A stretch of DNA of 64,000 nucleotides. Source: Saccharothrix algeriensis. GTDB taxonomy: Bacteria; Actinomycetota; Actinomycetes; Mycobacteriales; Pseudonocardiaceae. Where the stretch lies: NCBI RefSeq assembly GCF_016907655.1, contig NZ_JAFBCL010000001.1, forward strand, positions 3,258,001 through 3,322,000, read 5' to 3'. Position numbers and translations under genes: made by a program. Under the pieces are notes generated by a model that was not told the origin of the DNA, searched no databases, and saw nothing but the letters and a program-made list of their open reading frames with translations. Positions within the stretch are counted from its first letter, which is position 1. Each line of letters begins with the position of its first letter. Shown here one piece after another: positions 1 through 8,522 of the stretch.

Positions 1-1
1 C

Positions 2-286
2 GAGGAGCTGATCGCGGCGGCGCACTCGTCCTGCTACTCGATGGCGCTGTCGCACGGCCTGGCCCAGGCGGGCAACCCGCCCCAGCAGGTCGACACCTCC
101 GCCGAGGTGACCTTCCAGCCGGGCACCGGCATCACCGGCATCCACCTCACCGTGCGGGCCGTCGTGCCGGGCCTGGACGAGGCGGGCTTCGCCGAGGCCG
201 CCGAGAACGCCAAGCGGAACTGCCCGGTCAGCCAGGCGCTGGCGGGCACGACCATCACCCTCACCGCCGAGCTCGCGGGCGCGTGA
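2..286 (+). CDS. OsmC/Ohr family peroxiredoxin, C-terminal part (5' end outside window)
   Basis: The reading frame is open from the left edge and has no start in the window, so the gene begins upstream. The visible 94 residues carry the OsmC/Ohr pattern: EELIAAAHSSCYSMALS, with the first redox cysteine on the central helix, and about 55 residues later KRNCPVSQAL with the second. In this family the two cysteines reduce organic hydroperoxides or fatty-acid peroxides in the cytoplasm. The spacing and the VSQAL ending favour the OsmC branch over Ohr, but without the N-terminus this is not certain. A strong hairpin follows directly after the stop codon, so the gene probably ends its transcript here. 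Confidence 0.9.
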   Translation, partial: EELIAAAHSSCYSMALSHGLAQAGNPPQQVDTSAEVTFQPGTGITGIHLTVRAVVPGLDEAGFAEAAENAKRNCPVSQALAGTTITLTAELAGA

Positions 287-292
287 ACCCCG

Positions 293-333
293 CGGGTGCC
301 GGCCCGGCGGCGCGAGCGCCGGGCCGGCACCCG
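293..333 (+). terminator. Strong hairpin terminator after the OsmC gene
   Basis: A 17-bp perfect GC-rich stem (293-309 with 317-333) closes a 7-base loop, starting 7 bases after the OsmC stop codon. There is no U-tract, which is usual for actinobacterial terminators. Confidence 0.75.
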
Positions 334-479
334 TGCCACGGCGGTCGCCGCGACCGCGAATCGGCGGCCTACCACGGCGGCGCGCACGACGACAACCACG
401 ACGACTCGGCCATGTGGGCTCATTTTCCGCCGATTCACCTGCCGATGACTTACGCTGCGTGGTTTGGCAAGATCAAGCC

Positions 480-1490
480 GTGACGTTCAGCCAGGAGCCT
501 GACCAGCCCCCGCAGAGCAAGTTCCAGCCGAGCAACGACGCACCCACCCTCCGCATCAAGCCCGCCGGGTCCCCGGTGATCGCCCCCGCGAGCGCGGCAC
601 CGGCCGCGATCTCGGGAATCCTGACCACCGCGGCCATGCCGGTCCTCGCCGCGACCCCCGCCCTCTCCCCCGCCGCCACCGCGCTGAAGCCCGCACCCAT
701 CTCCGGACCCATTTCCGCGCCCATCTCCGGCGTCCTCGCCACCGCCGCCCCCGCCACCGCGGCCAAGCGCACCACGGCGGGCGACGTCCGCACCGCCCCG
801 GCGGCCACCGTCCCGGCCCAGGCCCAGGCGCCCGCCCCGGCGGCGCCGAAGACGCCCGCGGACACGTCACCGGCCACGCCCGCCACCCCGGCCGCCGCAC
901 CGCCGACCACCGGCCGACCGGCCACCCTCGCGGCACCCGCGGACCCGGCGGCGCCCGCCACCCCCGCGGCACCCGCCGTCCCCGCGCCGTCCGCCACCCT
1001 CGCGCCGTCCGCCCTCCTCGCGGCGCCGGCGAGCCCGGCGGCGCCCACGTCCCTCACGGCGCCCACGTCCCTCACGGCGCCCACGGTCCTCACGGCGCCC
1101 ACGGTCCTCACGGCGCCCACGGTCCTCACGGCGCCCGCGCCCTTCGCGGCACCCGCGAACCCGGCCGCACCGACCGTCATCGCGGCACCGGCGAACCCCG
1201 CCACCGCCGCACCGGCGATCCAGGACGCGCTCTCCCCGGCGTCCACCGCGGACGAGGCGACCAGGCCGGCGTTCCCCCCGGCCCCCTTCCACCCCGCGCC
1301 GGCCCCGACGACGGCGGTTCAGCCCACCCCGGCCCCGGCCGCGCCGCTCCAGCCCACGCCGACTCCGGCAGCCGCACCGGCACCGGCGGAACCGACGGGC
1401 GCGCAGCCGACCCCGCCCCGGCAGAAGAGCCGGCTGCGCCGCATCGCGCGCAGGATCGTCGGCCCGACGATCCTGACCAAGAGGAACTGA
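480..1490 (+). CDS. Pro/Ala-rich low-complexity protein with a basic C-terminal tail
   Basis: About 336 residues, of which roughly 300 are proline, alanine and threonine. There is no recognisable folded domain, signal peptide or membrane segment. The GTG at 480 is chosen because the sequence upstream in this frame has no coding character; no clear ribosome site is visible. The middle holds five near-identical hexapeptides (TSLTAP or TVLTAP, 1041-1130). The protein ends in a compact, non-repetitive basic segment, KSRLRRIARRIVGPTILTKRN minus its last residue or so, which looks like the only conserved part and could bind membrane or nucleic acid. It sits at the edge of a glycan gene group, so a surface or spacer role is possible but is only a guess. 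A reverse-strand open frame over the same bases is a codon-bias shadow. Confidence 0.7.
   Translation: MTFSQEPDQPPQSKFQPSNDAPTLRIKPAGSPVIAPASAAPAAISGILTTAAMPVLAATPALSPAATALKPAPISGPISAPISGVLATAAPATAAKRTTAGDVRTAPAATVPAQAQAPAPAAPKTPADTSPATPATPAAAPPTTGRPATLAAPADPAAPATPAAPAVPAPSATLAPSALLAAPASPAAPTSLTAPTSLTAPTVLTAPTVLTAPTVLTAPAPFAAPANPAAPTVIAAPANPATAAPAIQDALSPASTADEATRPAFPPAPFHPAPAPTTAVQPTPAPAAPLQPTPTPAAAPAPAEPTGAQPTPPRQKSRLRRIARRIVGPTILTKRN
1041..1130 (+). repeat. Five tandem 18-bp repeats in the Pro/Ala-rich gene
   Basis: Five consecutive 18-base units (1041, 1059, 1077, 1095, 1113). The first two are identical, and the last three are identical and differ from them by a small T/G shift. They encode T-(S/V)-L-T-A-P hexapeptides. 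The near identity at DNA level points to recent slippage or unequal exchange. Confidence 0.9.
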
Positions 1491-1492
1491 CA

Positions 1493-1516
1493 GGCGGCCC
1501 CGCGCCGGGGGCCGCC
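1493..1516 (+). terminator. Hairpin between convergent genes
   Basis: A 9-bp GC stem (1493-1501 with 1508-1516) and a 6-base loop lie just after the stop codon at 1490, in the 80-base gap facing the end of the minus-strand GT-C-like gene. It could serve both strands. Confidence 0.6.
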
Positions 1517-1570
1517 CCCGGTCGCAAGTCGTCCGCCCGCCGCGGCCACTGCGGGAAGTGACGGCGCCGG

Positions 1571-3295
1571 TCACTTCACGGTGAACAGGACCACGTCGCC
1601 CGTTTCGGTCCGGGTCAGCGGGTAGCCGGTGGTCGGGCGGGCGGTGGTGGAGGCCCACGGGGTGCCCGCCGCGGCGGACTTCACCACCACGAGGGCGCGG
1701 ATGCCGTGGCGGTCCAGCACGTCGATGCTGTGCGAGTCGGGGAAGCGCTTGGTCGCCTCGACCAGTTCCGCGTGGGCCGGGGGGAAGTTGCCGGAGTTGC
1801 CGTTCGCCAGCGTCGGCCACCCCCGCGTCGACCACAGCAGGTGGCGGAACTCGGCGGCCAGGTCCATCGGCACGACCACCATCGGCACGCGGACCTGCTC
1901 GAACACCTCCGCCAACCCCGGCGGCACGTCCGGCACGCGCGGGTGCGGTCGCACGGGCAGACCTTCGAGCAGGGTGAACGCCGCGGGCACGACCAGCGCC
2001 GCCGCCACCGGCGCCCGACGCCGCCCGCCCACCCGCCGGCCCAGCCCGGTCACCGCCCCTGCCGCCAGGAGCGACAGCAGCAGCACCGTCCACAGGACCA
2101 GCCGCCCCGGCGCGCGCAGCGCGTCCCAGCCCGGCAGGAACTCCCACAGCGGCCGGTACGTGTACGCGCCGCCCAGGACGCCCGCGCCGAGCGCCGGCAC
2201 GGTCACCGCGACCGCCGCCACCGCGAGCACCACCCGCACCCGCACCGGCCACGCGCTGACGAACAGCCCGACGAACGCCGTCACCAGCAACGCCAACCCC
2301 GGGAACAGCAGGTTCTCCCACGGCGCGACCGGCGACAGGCCCGCCTGGTCGTCCAGCGCCGACCCGCCCCACAGCCACGACGAACCCGGCACGGCGAGCA
2401 GCCCGGCCGGCGGCGCGGACAGCGCCGACACCTCGCTCCACGGCCGGGTGAAGCCGTAGCGCTCGACCACCCGCAGGTACGGGACCGCCATCAGGGCCGT
2501 CACGGCCAGGAACACCGCGCCGCCGACCGCGTTCGCCAGGACGACCCGCCGACCGGACTCCCCCCGCCGCCGCAGCAGGAACAGGCAGACAACCGCCCCG
2601 ACCCCCGCCATCAGGTAGAAGAACGGGATCCCGACGGCGAAGCCGAGGGTGATCTGCCACGCGCCGATCAGCCAGCCCGCCAGCACCCAACCGGGCCGGG
2701 CCGCCCGCGGTCGCGCGCCGGGGCGCAACGCGTACCCGTGGCCCCGGGCCAGGGCGAACAGGGCGAGCGCGATGCCGCCGGTGGACAGGACGTTGAGGTG
2801 CCCGCCGTGCGCCAGCCGCCACGGCGCCCACGCGGCCGCCGCGCCGGCCAGCGCCGCCGCCTGCCAGTTCCCGCCCAGCTGCCGGACCAGGAAGTACGCG
2901 CCGATGAACGCCAGCGCGCAGGCGAGGAGGTAGGCCGTGTTGTACCGCAGCACGGCCGCGTGCGGGCCGTCGCCGAACAGCAGGGCCAGCGGGGAGTAGC
3001 CGAGCAGCGAGTCGGAGAACGCGAAGGCGTCCTGCGCCGGGAAGAAGCTGTTCGCCGTCCAGAAGTCGCCGCCCCGGGTCAGGAAGCGGCGGTGCCAGGC
3101 GAGCTGCCAGGTCTGCAGCAGCGGGTCGCCCAGGTCGGCGGCGACGGTCGTCCGGGGGTGGCGGATCAGCGGCAGGTTGAACGCGGCGGCCAACGCGAAC
3201 CCGAGCAGCACGACCAGGACGGGCTCCCGGCGCCACCACCGCGGGCGGGCGGGCGCGGCGGGCGCGGACCGCGCGGGGAGGGACTCGGTGATCAA
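1571..3295 (-). CDS. Multi-pass membrane protein, GT-C glycosyltransferase-like
   Basis: About 574 residues with roughly ten or more hydrophobic helices spread over the first 450 residues and a soluble C-terminal part. After the first helix comes an extracytoplasmic loop with DLGDPLLQTWQLAWH, and later TANSFFPAQDAFAFSDS. An acidic motif in the first large loop is typical of GT-C enzymes that use polyprenyl-phosphate sugars, and of related YfhO-type proteins. The start is taken as TTG at 3295 because GGGGAGGAAACG precedes it; an in-frame codon at 3346 lacks such a site. It lies beside the glycan genes but on the opposite strand. A sugar-transfer role outside the membrane is inferred from topology, and the exact family is unknown to me. 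Confidence 0.75.
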   Translation of the reverse strand: MITESLPARSAPAAPARPRWWRREPVLVVLLGFALAAAFNLPLIRHPRTTVAADLGDPLLQTWQLAWHRRFLTRGGDFWTANSFFPAQDAFAFSDSLLGYSPLALLFGDGPHAAVLRYNTAYLLACALAFIGAYFLVRQLGGNWQAAALAGAAAAWAPWRLAHGGHLNVLSTGGIALALFALARGHGYALRPGARPRAARPGWVLAGWLIGAWQITLGFAVGIPFFYLMAGVGAVVCLFLLRRRGESGRRVVLANAVGGAVFLAVTALMAVPYLRVVERYGFTRPWSEVSALSAPPAGLLAVPGSSWLWGGSALDDQAGLSPVAPWENLLFPGLALLVTAFVGLFVSAWPVRVRVVLAVAAVAVTVPALGAGVLGGAYTYRPLWEFLPGWDALRAPGRLVLWTVLLLSLLAAGAVTGLGRRVGGRRRAPVAAALVVPAAFTLLEGLPVRPHPRVPDVPPGLAEVFEQVRVPMVVVPMDLAAEFRHLLWSTRGWPTLANGNSGNFPPAHAELVEATKRFPDSHSIDVLDRHGIRALVVVKSAAAGTPWASTTARPTTGYPLTRTETGDVVLFTVK

Positions 3296-3539
3296 CGTTT
3301 CCTCCCCGGCGGGCCACGCCCGACGACCGGCGCTGCGGCGCAGCACGATACCCCGCAGCGATCATCAGGCGTTAGTCCGACCAGCCGTGCGCATTGCTCC
3401 ACATGCAGCAGGAAACCGCACTGGTGCCGGGAGGGTGCGGAGGGGTGACGGCAACGACAGCATCACAAGTGCCGGATGCCCGAAACCCCCGCCGGGGCAT
3501 AGGCCACAATGGCGGTCGCGTGCGACTTTGGAGGGGCGG

Positions 3540-4694
3540 ATGGCCTGGCAAGAGGACCTGGCGGAGCTGGACAGGACGTTGGCGGAGGGTCGGATCAGCG
3601 CCGACGAGTACCGCAAGCGTCGTGACGAGCTCCTGGCTTCCGCCTCGGGCGCCGGCCCGCAGCAGCAGCAGCAGCAGCCCCAGCAGGGCAACGGCCCGTT
3701 CGGCGCGCCGTTCCGGTGGGAGGCGTCCCAGCCCGGACCGCCGAACCCGGAGGCGACGCAGGTCGTGAACACCGGCCAGCCGCCGGCGCCGCAGAACCCG
3801 AACCCGGACGCCACCCAGGTGGTCCCCGGCCGGCGCGGCGGCGACGCCGACCGCACCCAGTACGTGCGCCCGGTCGCGCCCCCGCCGAACCCGAACCCGA
3901 ACCAGCTGCCGCCGCCGCCCCAGCAGGGCGGCTGGGGCGGCGGCCCGCCGGTCAACACGCCGCCGTGGGGCAACGACCAGGGCTTCGGCGTGGTCGGCGA
4001 GCAGTCGCCGAGCTGGATCGCCCAGGGTCCCGAGGTGTTCGACGAGAGCGGTGGCGGCGGCGGCAAGAAGTGGCTGGCGATCGTCGGCATCGTGGTGGTG
4101 CTGGCCCTGGTCGGCGGCGGCATCTGGTTCTTCACCGCCGGTTCGGGTGGCGGGCAGGCCGCGCAGACCACCGGTCAGACCGCCAGCGCCGCGCCGACCA
4201 CGACGACCACCAAGCCCAAGGACGGCCTGGAGGTCGCGAAGCTGCCCGGCGTGTCGCAGGACCAGTCGGGCGTGAAGAACTTCGCCGACGTCGTGTCCGC
4301 GAAGCTCCTCACCGCCGACGAGAACGCGGCCTTCGAGGCGGCCGGCGCGGGGCGCTGCCGGCTCGGCGGCTCCGTGGTGACCGGCGGCTCGATCTTCACC
4401 CAGGTCCTGACGGTGCGCACGAACGGCGCGGTCGAGGCCAAGACCGCCCGGGACGCGCTGGGCGTGCTGCAGTCGAAGTTCAAGATGGAGCCCTACACCG
4501 GCACCGTGCCGACGGGCGTGACGGCGTTCCAGGTCGCCCCGAACGGCGAGAACCTCGGCGCGGTGCGCGCGCACTACGTGTCGAAGGACGTCGTGGTCCG
4601 CGTGCAGGTGGCGGGCAAGGACGCGGCGCAGATCGCGAAGACCTTCGACCAGGTGCTCAAGGACCAGCTCGAACAACTCGCCGCGGATGCCTGA
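3540..4694 (+). CDS. Single-pass membrane protein with N-terminal SHOCT-like helix pair and disordered linker
   Basis: 384 residues. Residues 1-36 (EDLAELDRTLAEGRISADEYRKRRDELL) resemble a SHOCT-type short helical domain. Then comes a Gln/Pro/Asn-rich linker to about residue 175, with a run of CAG codons, one membrane helix near 180-200, a Thr-rich stretch and an extracytoplasmic domain of about 155 residues with a few cysteines. The start ATG has GGAGGGG in front. The gene overlaps the following glycosyltransferase by 8 bases, so the two are translationally coupled. This architecture is common for uncharacterised membrane proteins of Pseudonocardiaceae; no enzymatic motif is visible. Confidence 0.85.
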   Translation: MAWQEDLAELDRTLAEGRISADEYRKRRDELLASASGAGPQQQQQQPQQGNGPFGAPFRWEASQPGPPNPEATQVVNTGQPPAPQNPNPDATQVVPGRRGGDADRTQYVRPVAPPPNPNPNQLPPPPQQGGWGGGPPVNTPPWGNDQGFGVVGEQSPSWIAQGPEVFDESGGGGGKKWLAIVGIVVVLALVGGGIWFFTAGSGGGQAAQTTGQTASAAPTTTTTKPKDGLEVAKLPGVSQDQSGVKNFADVVSAKLLTADENAAFEAAGAGRCRLGGSVVTGGSIFTQVLTVRTNGAVEAKTARDALGVLQSKFKMEPYTGTVPTGVTAFQVAPNGENLGAVRAHYVSKDVVVRVQVAGKDAAQIAKTFDQVLKDQLEQLAADA

Positions 4695-7122
4695 CCGGCG
4701 GGTCGCGGCGAGCACGGTAGTAGTCGGCGGCGGGCCGGGCGCGGCGAGCGCCCTGGCCCGCTCCTACCTGGACCACCACCCCGACCACGCCTTCGTCGTC
4801 CTGGTCGCGGACGCCTGGACCGCGCCCGGAGGGCCCGGGGGCGCGACCCCCGGCGCCGGACCGGTCGCACCGGGCCCGACGCCCGACGCCGCGCGCGAGC
4901 CGCGCTTCGCGCCGGGGCGGGTCACCGTCCTGGCCGCGGGCGACCTCGGGACGCCGGCCGACGAGTACTTCCTGATGGCGACCTGCGGCACCGCCGCCGA
5001 GCTGGTCCGGGCCGCCGCGCCGCTGCTGGTCCGCCGCCTGCTCGGCGCCCACGACCTCGTCGTGCACCTCGCGGCCGGCACCGCGGTCCGCGGGCCGCTG
5101 CCCGACTTCGGCGCCGGCCTCACGCTCGTGCCCCGGCTGCTGGCCCCGCTGCCCGACGACGGCCGCCACCCGCGGCACGTCGGCGGGTTCACCGAGAACT
5201 TCGTCGCGGTCGGCCGGGACGCCGCCGGGTTCGTCGACTTCTGGGCCGACCGCACCCGCGCCGACCTGCTCGCCGAGACCCCGCGGGGCTGGGCCGCCGA
5301 CGCCGCCGCCCTGTTCGCCCACCACGTCGCGCGCGACCCCGGGCTCGGCGTGGCCGCCTGGAACCTGCACGAGCGCGAGCCCTCCGCCGCCCGGCTGGTC
5401 GACTTCACCGGCCACGACCCCGAGCAGCCCTGGCTGGCCGCCCGCGGCCACGACCGCGTCCTGCTGTCCGAGCACCCCGGCTGGCGGGAGGTCTACGCCG
5501 CCGCGCCGCGCACCGCCGCCCGCTCGGCGTTCGACGCGTTCGGGGCGGACGCCGAGCCGATCACCCCGGTGATGCGCGCGGTGGTCAGGGACGCCCTGCG
5601 CACCGCCGCCGAACCGGACCCGCTGGGCGCCCGCCCGGTGGACCCGCCGCCGCACCCGTTCGACGGCGACGGCGGCGCGTTCCGGGCCTGGCTCACCAGC
5701 CCGGCCACCCCCGCCGAGCGCGCCTCCGGGATGAACCGCCTGCTGCACGGCCTGTGGCGGTCCCGCGTCGACCTGCGCGTCGCGTTCCCCCACCCGCTCG
5801 ACGCCGCCGACCCCGGTTTCCGCGACTGGTGCGCGCGGCACGGCGTCCACGAGGGCGTGCCGACCTGGGCGCTGCCCGCGCCGCCCCGCGGGGTCGCGCC
5901 GCCCACCGCCGCGTTCGGCGTCAACGTCGCCGGCTACCACACCGCCGAGCTGGGCATCGGCGAGATGGGCCGGGTCCTGCTCGGCGTGGTGGCGGCGGCC
6001 GGCATCCCGCACGTGTCGGTGGTGGAGGAGCAGTCGGTCCTGGGCACCGCCCGCACCGGGGTCGCCGCGCCGGCCTCGGTGGGCCGCCCGGTGCACCCGA
6101 TCAGCCTGATCACGGTGAACGGCGACTTCACCCGCGCCCTGCTGGAGGCCGACCCGGAGGTGGGCCACGGCCGGTACCGGATCGGCCTGTGGGCGTGGGA
6201 GCTGGCGGAGTTCCCGCCCGCCATGCACCACTTCGACCAGGTCGACGAGGTGTGGACGGTCAGCGACTTCGTCCGCCGCGCCGTCGAGCCGCACTCGCCG
6301 GTGCCGGTGCGGACCGTGCCCGTGCCCGTGGTCGAGCGCGCCGCGGCGCACGACCGCCCCCGACGGCCGGGCGAGCCGACCGGCTTCCTGTTCGCGTTCG
6401 ACTTCAACAGCACCGCCGGGCGCAAGAACCCGTACGGCGCGGTGACCGCGTTCCAGCGGGCGTTCCCCGGCCGGACCGACGTCGAGCTGGTCGTCAAGTC
6501 GACGAACGCCCACCTCCACACGGCCGCCGCCGAGCGGCTGCGGCTGATGGCCGCCGACGACCCGCGCATCACGCTGGTCGAGCGCTACCTGGGCGCGGAC
6601 GAGCTGGCCGCGTTGTACGCGCGCAGCCACGCCTACGTGTCCCTGCACCGCAGCGAGGGCTTCGGGCTGACCGTGGCCGAGGCGATGATGCGGGGCCTCG
6701 CGGTGGTGTCCACCGACTACGGCGGCACCACCGAGTTCGTCACCGCCGACGTCGGCTGGCCAGTGCCGCACACCACGACCCGAGTCGGTCCGGGCTGGCC
6801 GCCGTACCAGCCGGACGCCCACTGGGCCGACCCCGACCTGGACGCCGCCGCGACCGCGCTGCGGGAGATCGCCGACGACCCGGTCGAGGCCCACCGCCGC
6901 GGCCTCGCCGCCCGCGAGCACCTGCTGCGCACGCGGTCGCCCGAGGCCACCGCCGCGTGGCTGCGCGAGCGGCTGGCCGAAGCCCACCGCACGTGGCTCG
7001 CGCGCACCGCGCCGCCGCGCCGGCCCCCGCTGGTCCGCGCCGCGCGCCGGGTGCTGGGCCCGGCGGCCGGCCCGATCCGCCACGCGCTGGGCCGGGTGGA
7101 AGCCATACTGGACCGGCGATGA
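4687..7122 (+). CDS. Large GT4-type glycosyltransferase with an extra N-terminal domain
   Basis: 811 residues. The C-terminal half (about 410-730) is a GT-B fold, family 4-like glycosyltransferase. FGVNVAGYHTAELGIGEMG starts its first lobe, FAFDFNSTAGRKNPYGAV forms the donor-binding region, and SEGFGLTVAEA gives the E-x7-E pair that contacts the nucleotide sugar. The N-terminal 240 residues form a separate domain starting VVVGGGPGAASALARSYLDHH, which I do not recognise; it may be a second transferase-like or regulatory unit. No membrane segment is seen, so the enzyme should act in the cytoplasm on a lipid-linked or protein acceptor. It overlaps both neighbours (8 bases upstream, ATGA downstream), forming a tight operon with the AlgX-like gene. 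Confidence 0.85.
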   Translation: MPDRRVAASTVVVGGGPGAASALARSYLDHHPDHAFVVLVADAWTAPGGPGGATPGAGPVAPGPTPDAAREPRFAPGRVTVLAAGDLGTPADEYFLMATCGTAAELVRAAAPLLVRRLLGAHDLVVHLAAGTAVRGPLPDFGAGLTLVPRLLAPLPDDGRHPRHVGGFTENFVAVGRDAAGFVDFWADRTRADLLAETPRGWAADAAALFAHHVARDPGLGVAAWNLHEREPSAARLVDFTGHDPEQPWLAARGHDRVLLSEHPGWREVYAAAPRTAARSAFDAFGADAEPITPVMRAVVRDALRTAAEPDPLGARPVDPPPHPFDGDGGAFRAWLTSPATPAERASGMNRLLHGLWRSRVDLRVAFPHPLDAADPGFRDWCARHGVHEGVPTWALPAPPRGVAPPTAAFGVNVAGYHTAELGIGEMGRVLLGVVAAAGIPHVSVVEEQSVLGTARTGVAAPASVGRPVHPISLITVNGDFTRALLEADPEVGHGRYRIGLWAWELAEFPPAMHHFDQVDEVWTVSDFVRRAVEPHSPVPVRTVPVPVVERAAAHDRPRRPGEPTGFLFAFDFNSTAGRKNPYGAVTAFQRAFPGRTDVELVVKSTNAHLHTAAAERLRLMAADDPRITLVERYLGADELAALYARSHAYVSLHRSEGFGLTVAEAMMRGLAVVSTDYGGTTEFVTADVGWPVPHTTTRVGPGWPPYQPDAHWADPDLDAAATALREIADDPVEAHRRGLAAREHLLRTRSPEATAAWLRERLAEAHRTWLARTAPPRRPPLVRAARRVLGPAAGPIRHALGRVEAILDRR

Positions 7123-8417
7123 CCGCCCACGAGGAGCACCGCCCGGAGGCGGCCCGGCCCGTCCTCCCCCCGGTGCACGAGTCCCTGCTGCCCTCCGAGC
7201 ACGCCCTGCACCGCCCCCGGCACGGTGCGACGCAGCGCCTCTCGCTGGTCTGCGCGGTGGTGTTCCTCACGCTGCCCGCCGTCGCGTTCGCGCTCGGCGT
7301 GCGCCCGCGCGAGTTCGAGAACCGGGCGCTGACGGAGTTCCCGGGCATCACGGAGATCAGCCGGCTCCAGGGCTGGGCCAGCGACCACCTGCCGCTGCGG
7401 GAGCAGGCGATCGCGCTCTACGACGGCATCAGCCGCGCCGTGTTCGGCGAGCCGCCCGCGCGGCCGAAGGCCGACCAGGGCGGGCCGCCGATCCCGACCG
7501 AGACGAGCAGGCAGCCCGGGCCCAAGCGCCCGCCGGTGCCGTTCCCGGACGTCGTGGAGGGCACGAGCAGCTGGCTGTACCTGGGCGAGGAGCTGTCCAG
7601 CCACTGCAACCAGGCGGTGCCCACCGACGAGGTGGTGCGGCGGCTGCGCGCCCTGCGCGACGGGGTGACCGCGTCCGGCCGCCGGTTCGTCGTGGTCGTC
7701 GCGCCGGACAAGGCGACGCTGTACCCCGAGCACCTGCCCGCCGACCTGCCCGGCCGGGAGTGCCACCGCGAGGTCGTCGACGAGTTCTGGGCGGCCGTGT
7801 CCGGCGAGGACTACGTGCTCGACGTGCGCGAGGACCTGGAGGACTGGGGCGAGCGGCTGGGCGCCCCCGTGTACGGGCCGGTCGACGCGCACTGGGGCGA
7901 GGAAGGCGGCGTGGTGATGGCCCGCCGGGTCGCCGAGGCGCTCCAGCCCGGCATCACCGCGTCGTGGCGGGTGGACGAGGGCCCGGCGTGGCAGGCGGCG
8001 GCCGACCTCCCGCCGCTGATCGGTCGCACCGGCACCACCACCGGCCTGTCCTACGCGATCCGCCCCGACGGCAGGACCAACCAGACCCGGGACGCGCCGC
8101 GCGAGTTCACCACCCCGGTGCGGCTGACCACGGCCACCGGGCCCGGCACCTACCAGCCCCGGGTGGGCTTGCTCGGCGACTCCTTCACCATCCGCAGCAC
8201 CAAGTACCTGGGCAGCGCGTTCCGCGACGTGACGATCGCGCACCTGAGCGGGCTGGCGCCGGACCGCGGCCGGTCGCTGGGCCGGGTGCTGGGCGAGAAC
8301 TCCGCCGTCGTGGTCGAGGTCGCCGAGCGCAGCCTGGTCAACGGGACCCTGGGCCTGCTCAACCCGGTCATCGTGGACAACCTGGTCGCGGAGCTGAAGG
8401 CCAGGCCGATCCGCTGA
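7119..8417 (+). CDS. AlgX/AlgJ-like SGNH protein, probable glycan O-acetyltransferase
   Basis: 432 residues with a membrane anchor at about 47-65 (LVCAVVFLTLPAVAFAL) and an extracytoplasmic catalytic domain. Family signs are the WASDHLPLREQAI segment, VEGTSSWLYLGEE, and the two catalytic blocks GPVDAHWGEEG (Asp-His pair) and LLGDSFTI (Ser nucleophile). AlgJ and AlgX of alginate systems use this triad to move acetyl groups onto the polymer outside the membrane. A partner such as an MBOAT acetyl carrier is expected, but none is encoded in this window. The start overlaps the previous stop (ATGA). The protein suggests the product of this locus is an O-acetylated exported glycan; that is inference. 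Confidence 0.85.
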   Translation: MTAHEEHRPEAARPVLPPVHESLLPSEHALHRPRHGATQRLSLVCAVVFLTLPAVAFALGVRPREFENRALTEFPGITEISRLQGWASDHLPLREQAIALYDGISRAVFGEPPARPKADQGGPPIPTETSRQPGPKRPPVPFPDVVEGTSSWLYLGEELSSHCNQAVPTDEVVRRLRALRDGVTASGRRFVVVVAPDKATLYPEHLPADLPGRECHREVVDEFWAAVSGEDYVLDVREDLEDWGERLGAPVYGPVDAHWGEEGGVVMARRVAEALQPGITASWRVDEGPAWQAAADLPPLIGRTGTTTGLSYAIRPDGRTNQTRDAPREFTTPVRLTTATGPGTYQPRVGLLGDSFTIRSTKYLGSAFRDVTIAHLSGLAPDRGRSLGRVLGENSAVVVEVAERSLVNGTLGLLNPVIVDNLVAELKARPIR

Positions 8418-8522
8418 ACGGCCGGTTGCGGCGATCGGCGCCGAGCGGTACCGCGCCTGCCCTAGACTTCGACCAGCCGCTCTGCCGGCGCCCCCGCCCG
8501 CACCCCTGTCGTTGGACGGTCC

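Noticed and set aside
867..3365. 832-residue reverse-strand open frame and similar long frames (e.g. 473-1246, 6717-9581, 9650-12208)
   Set aside because: They are antisense or shifted shadows of GC-rich genes, composed of Arg/Gly/Pro/Ala without motifs, and conflict with well-supported genes.
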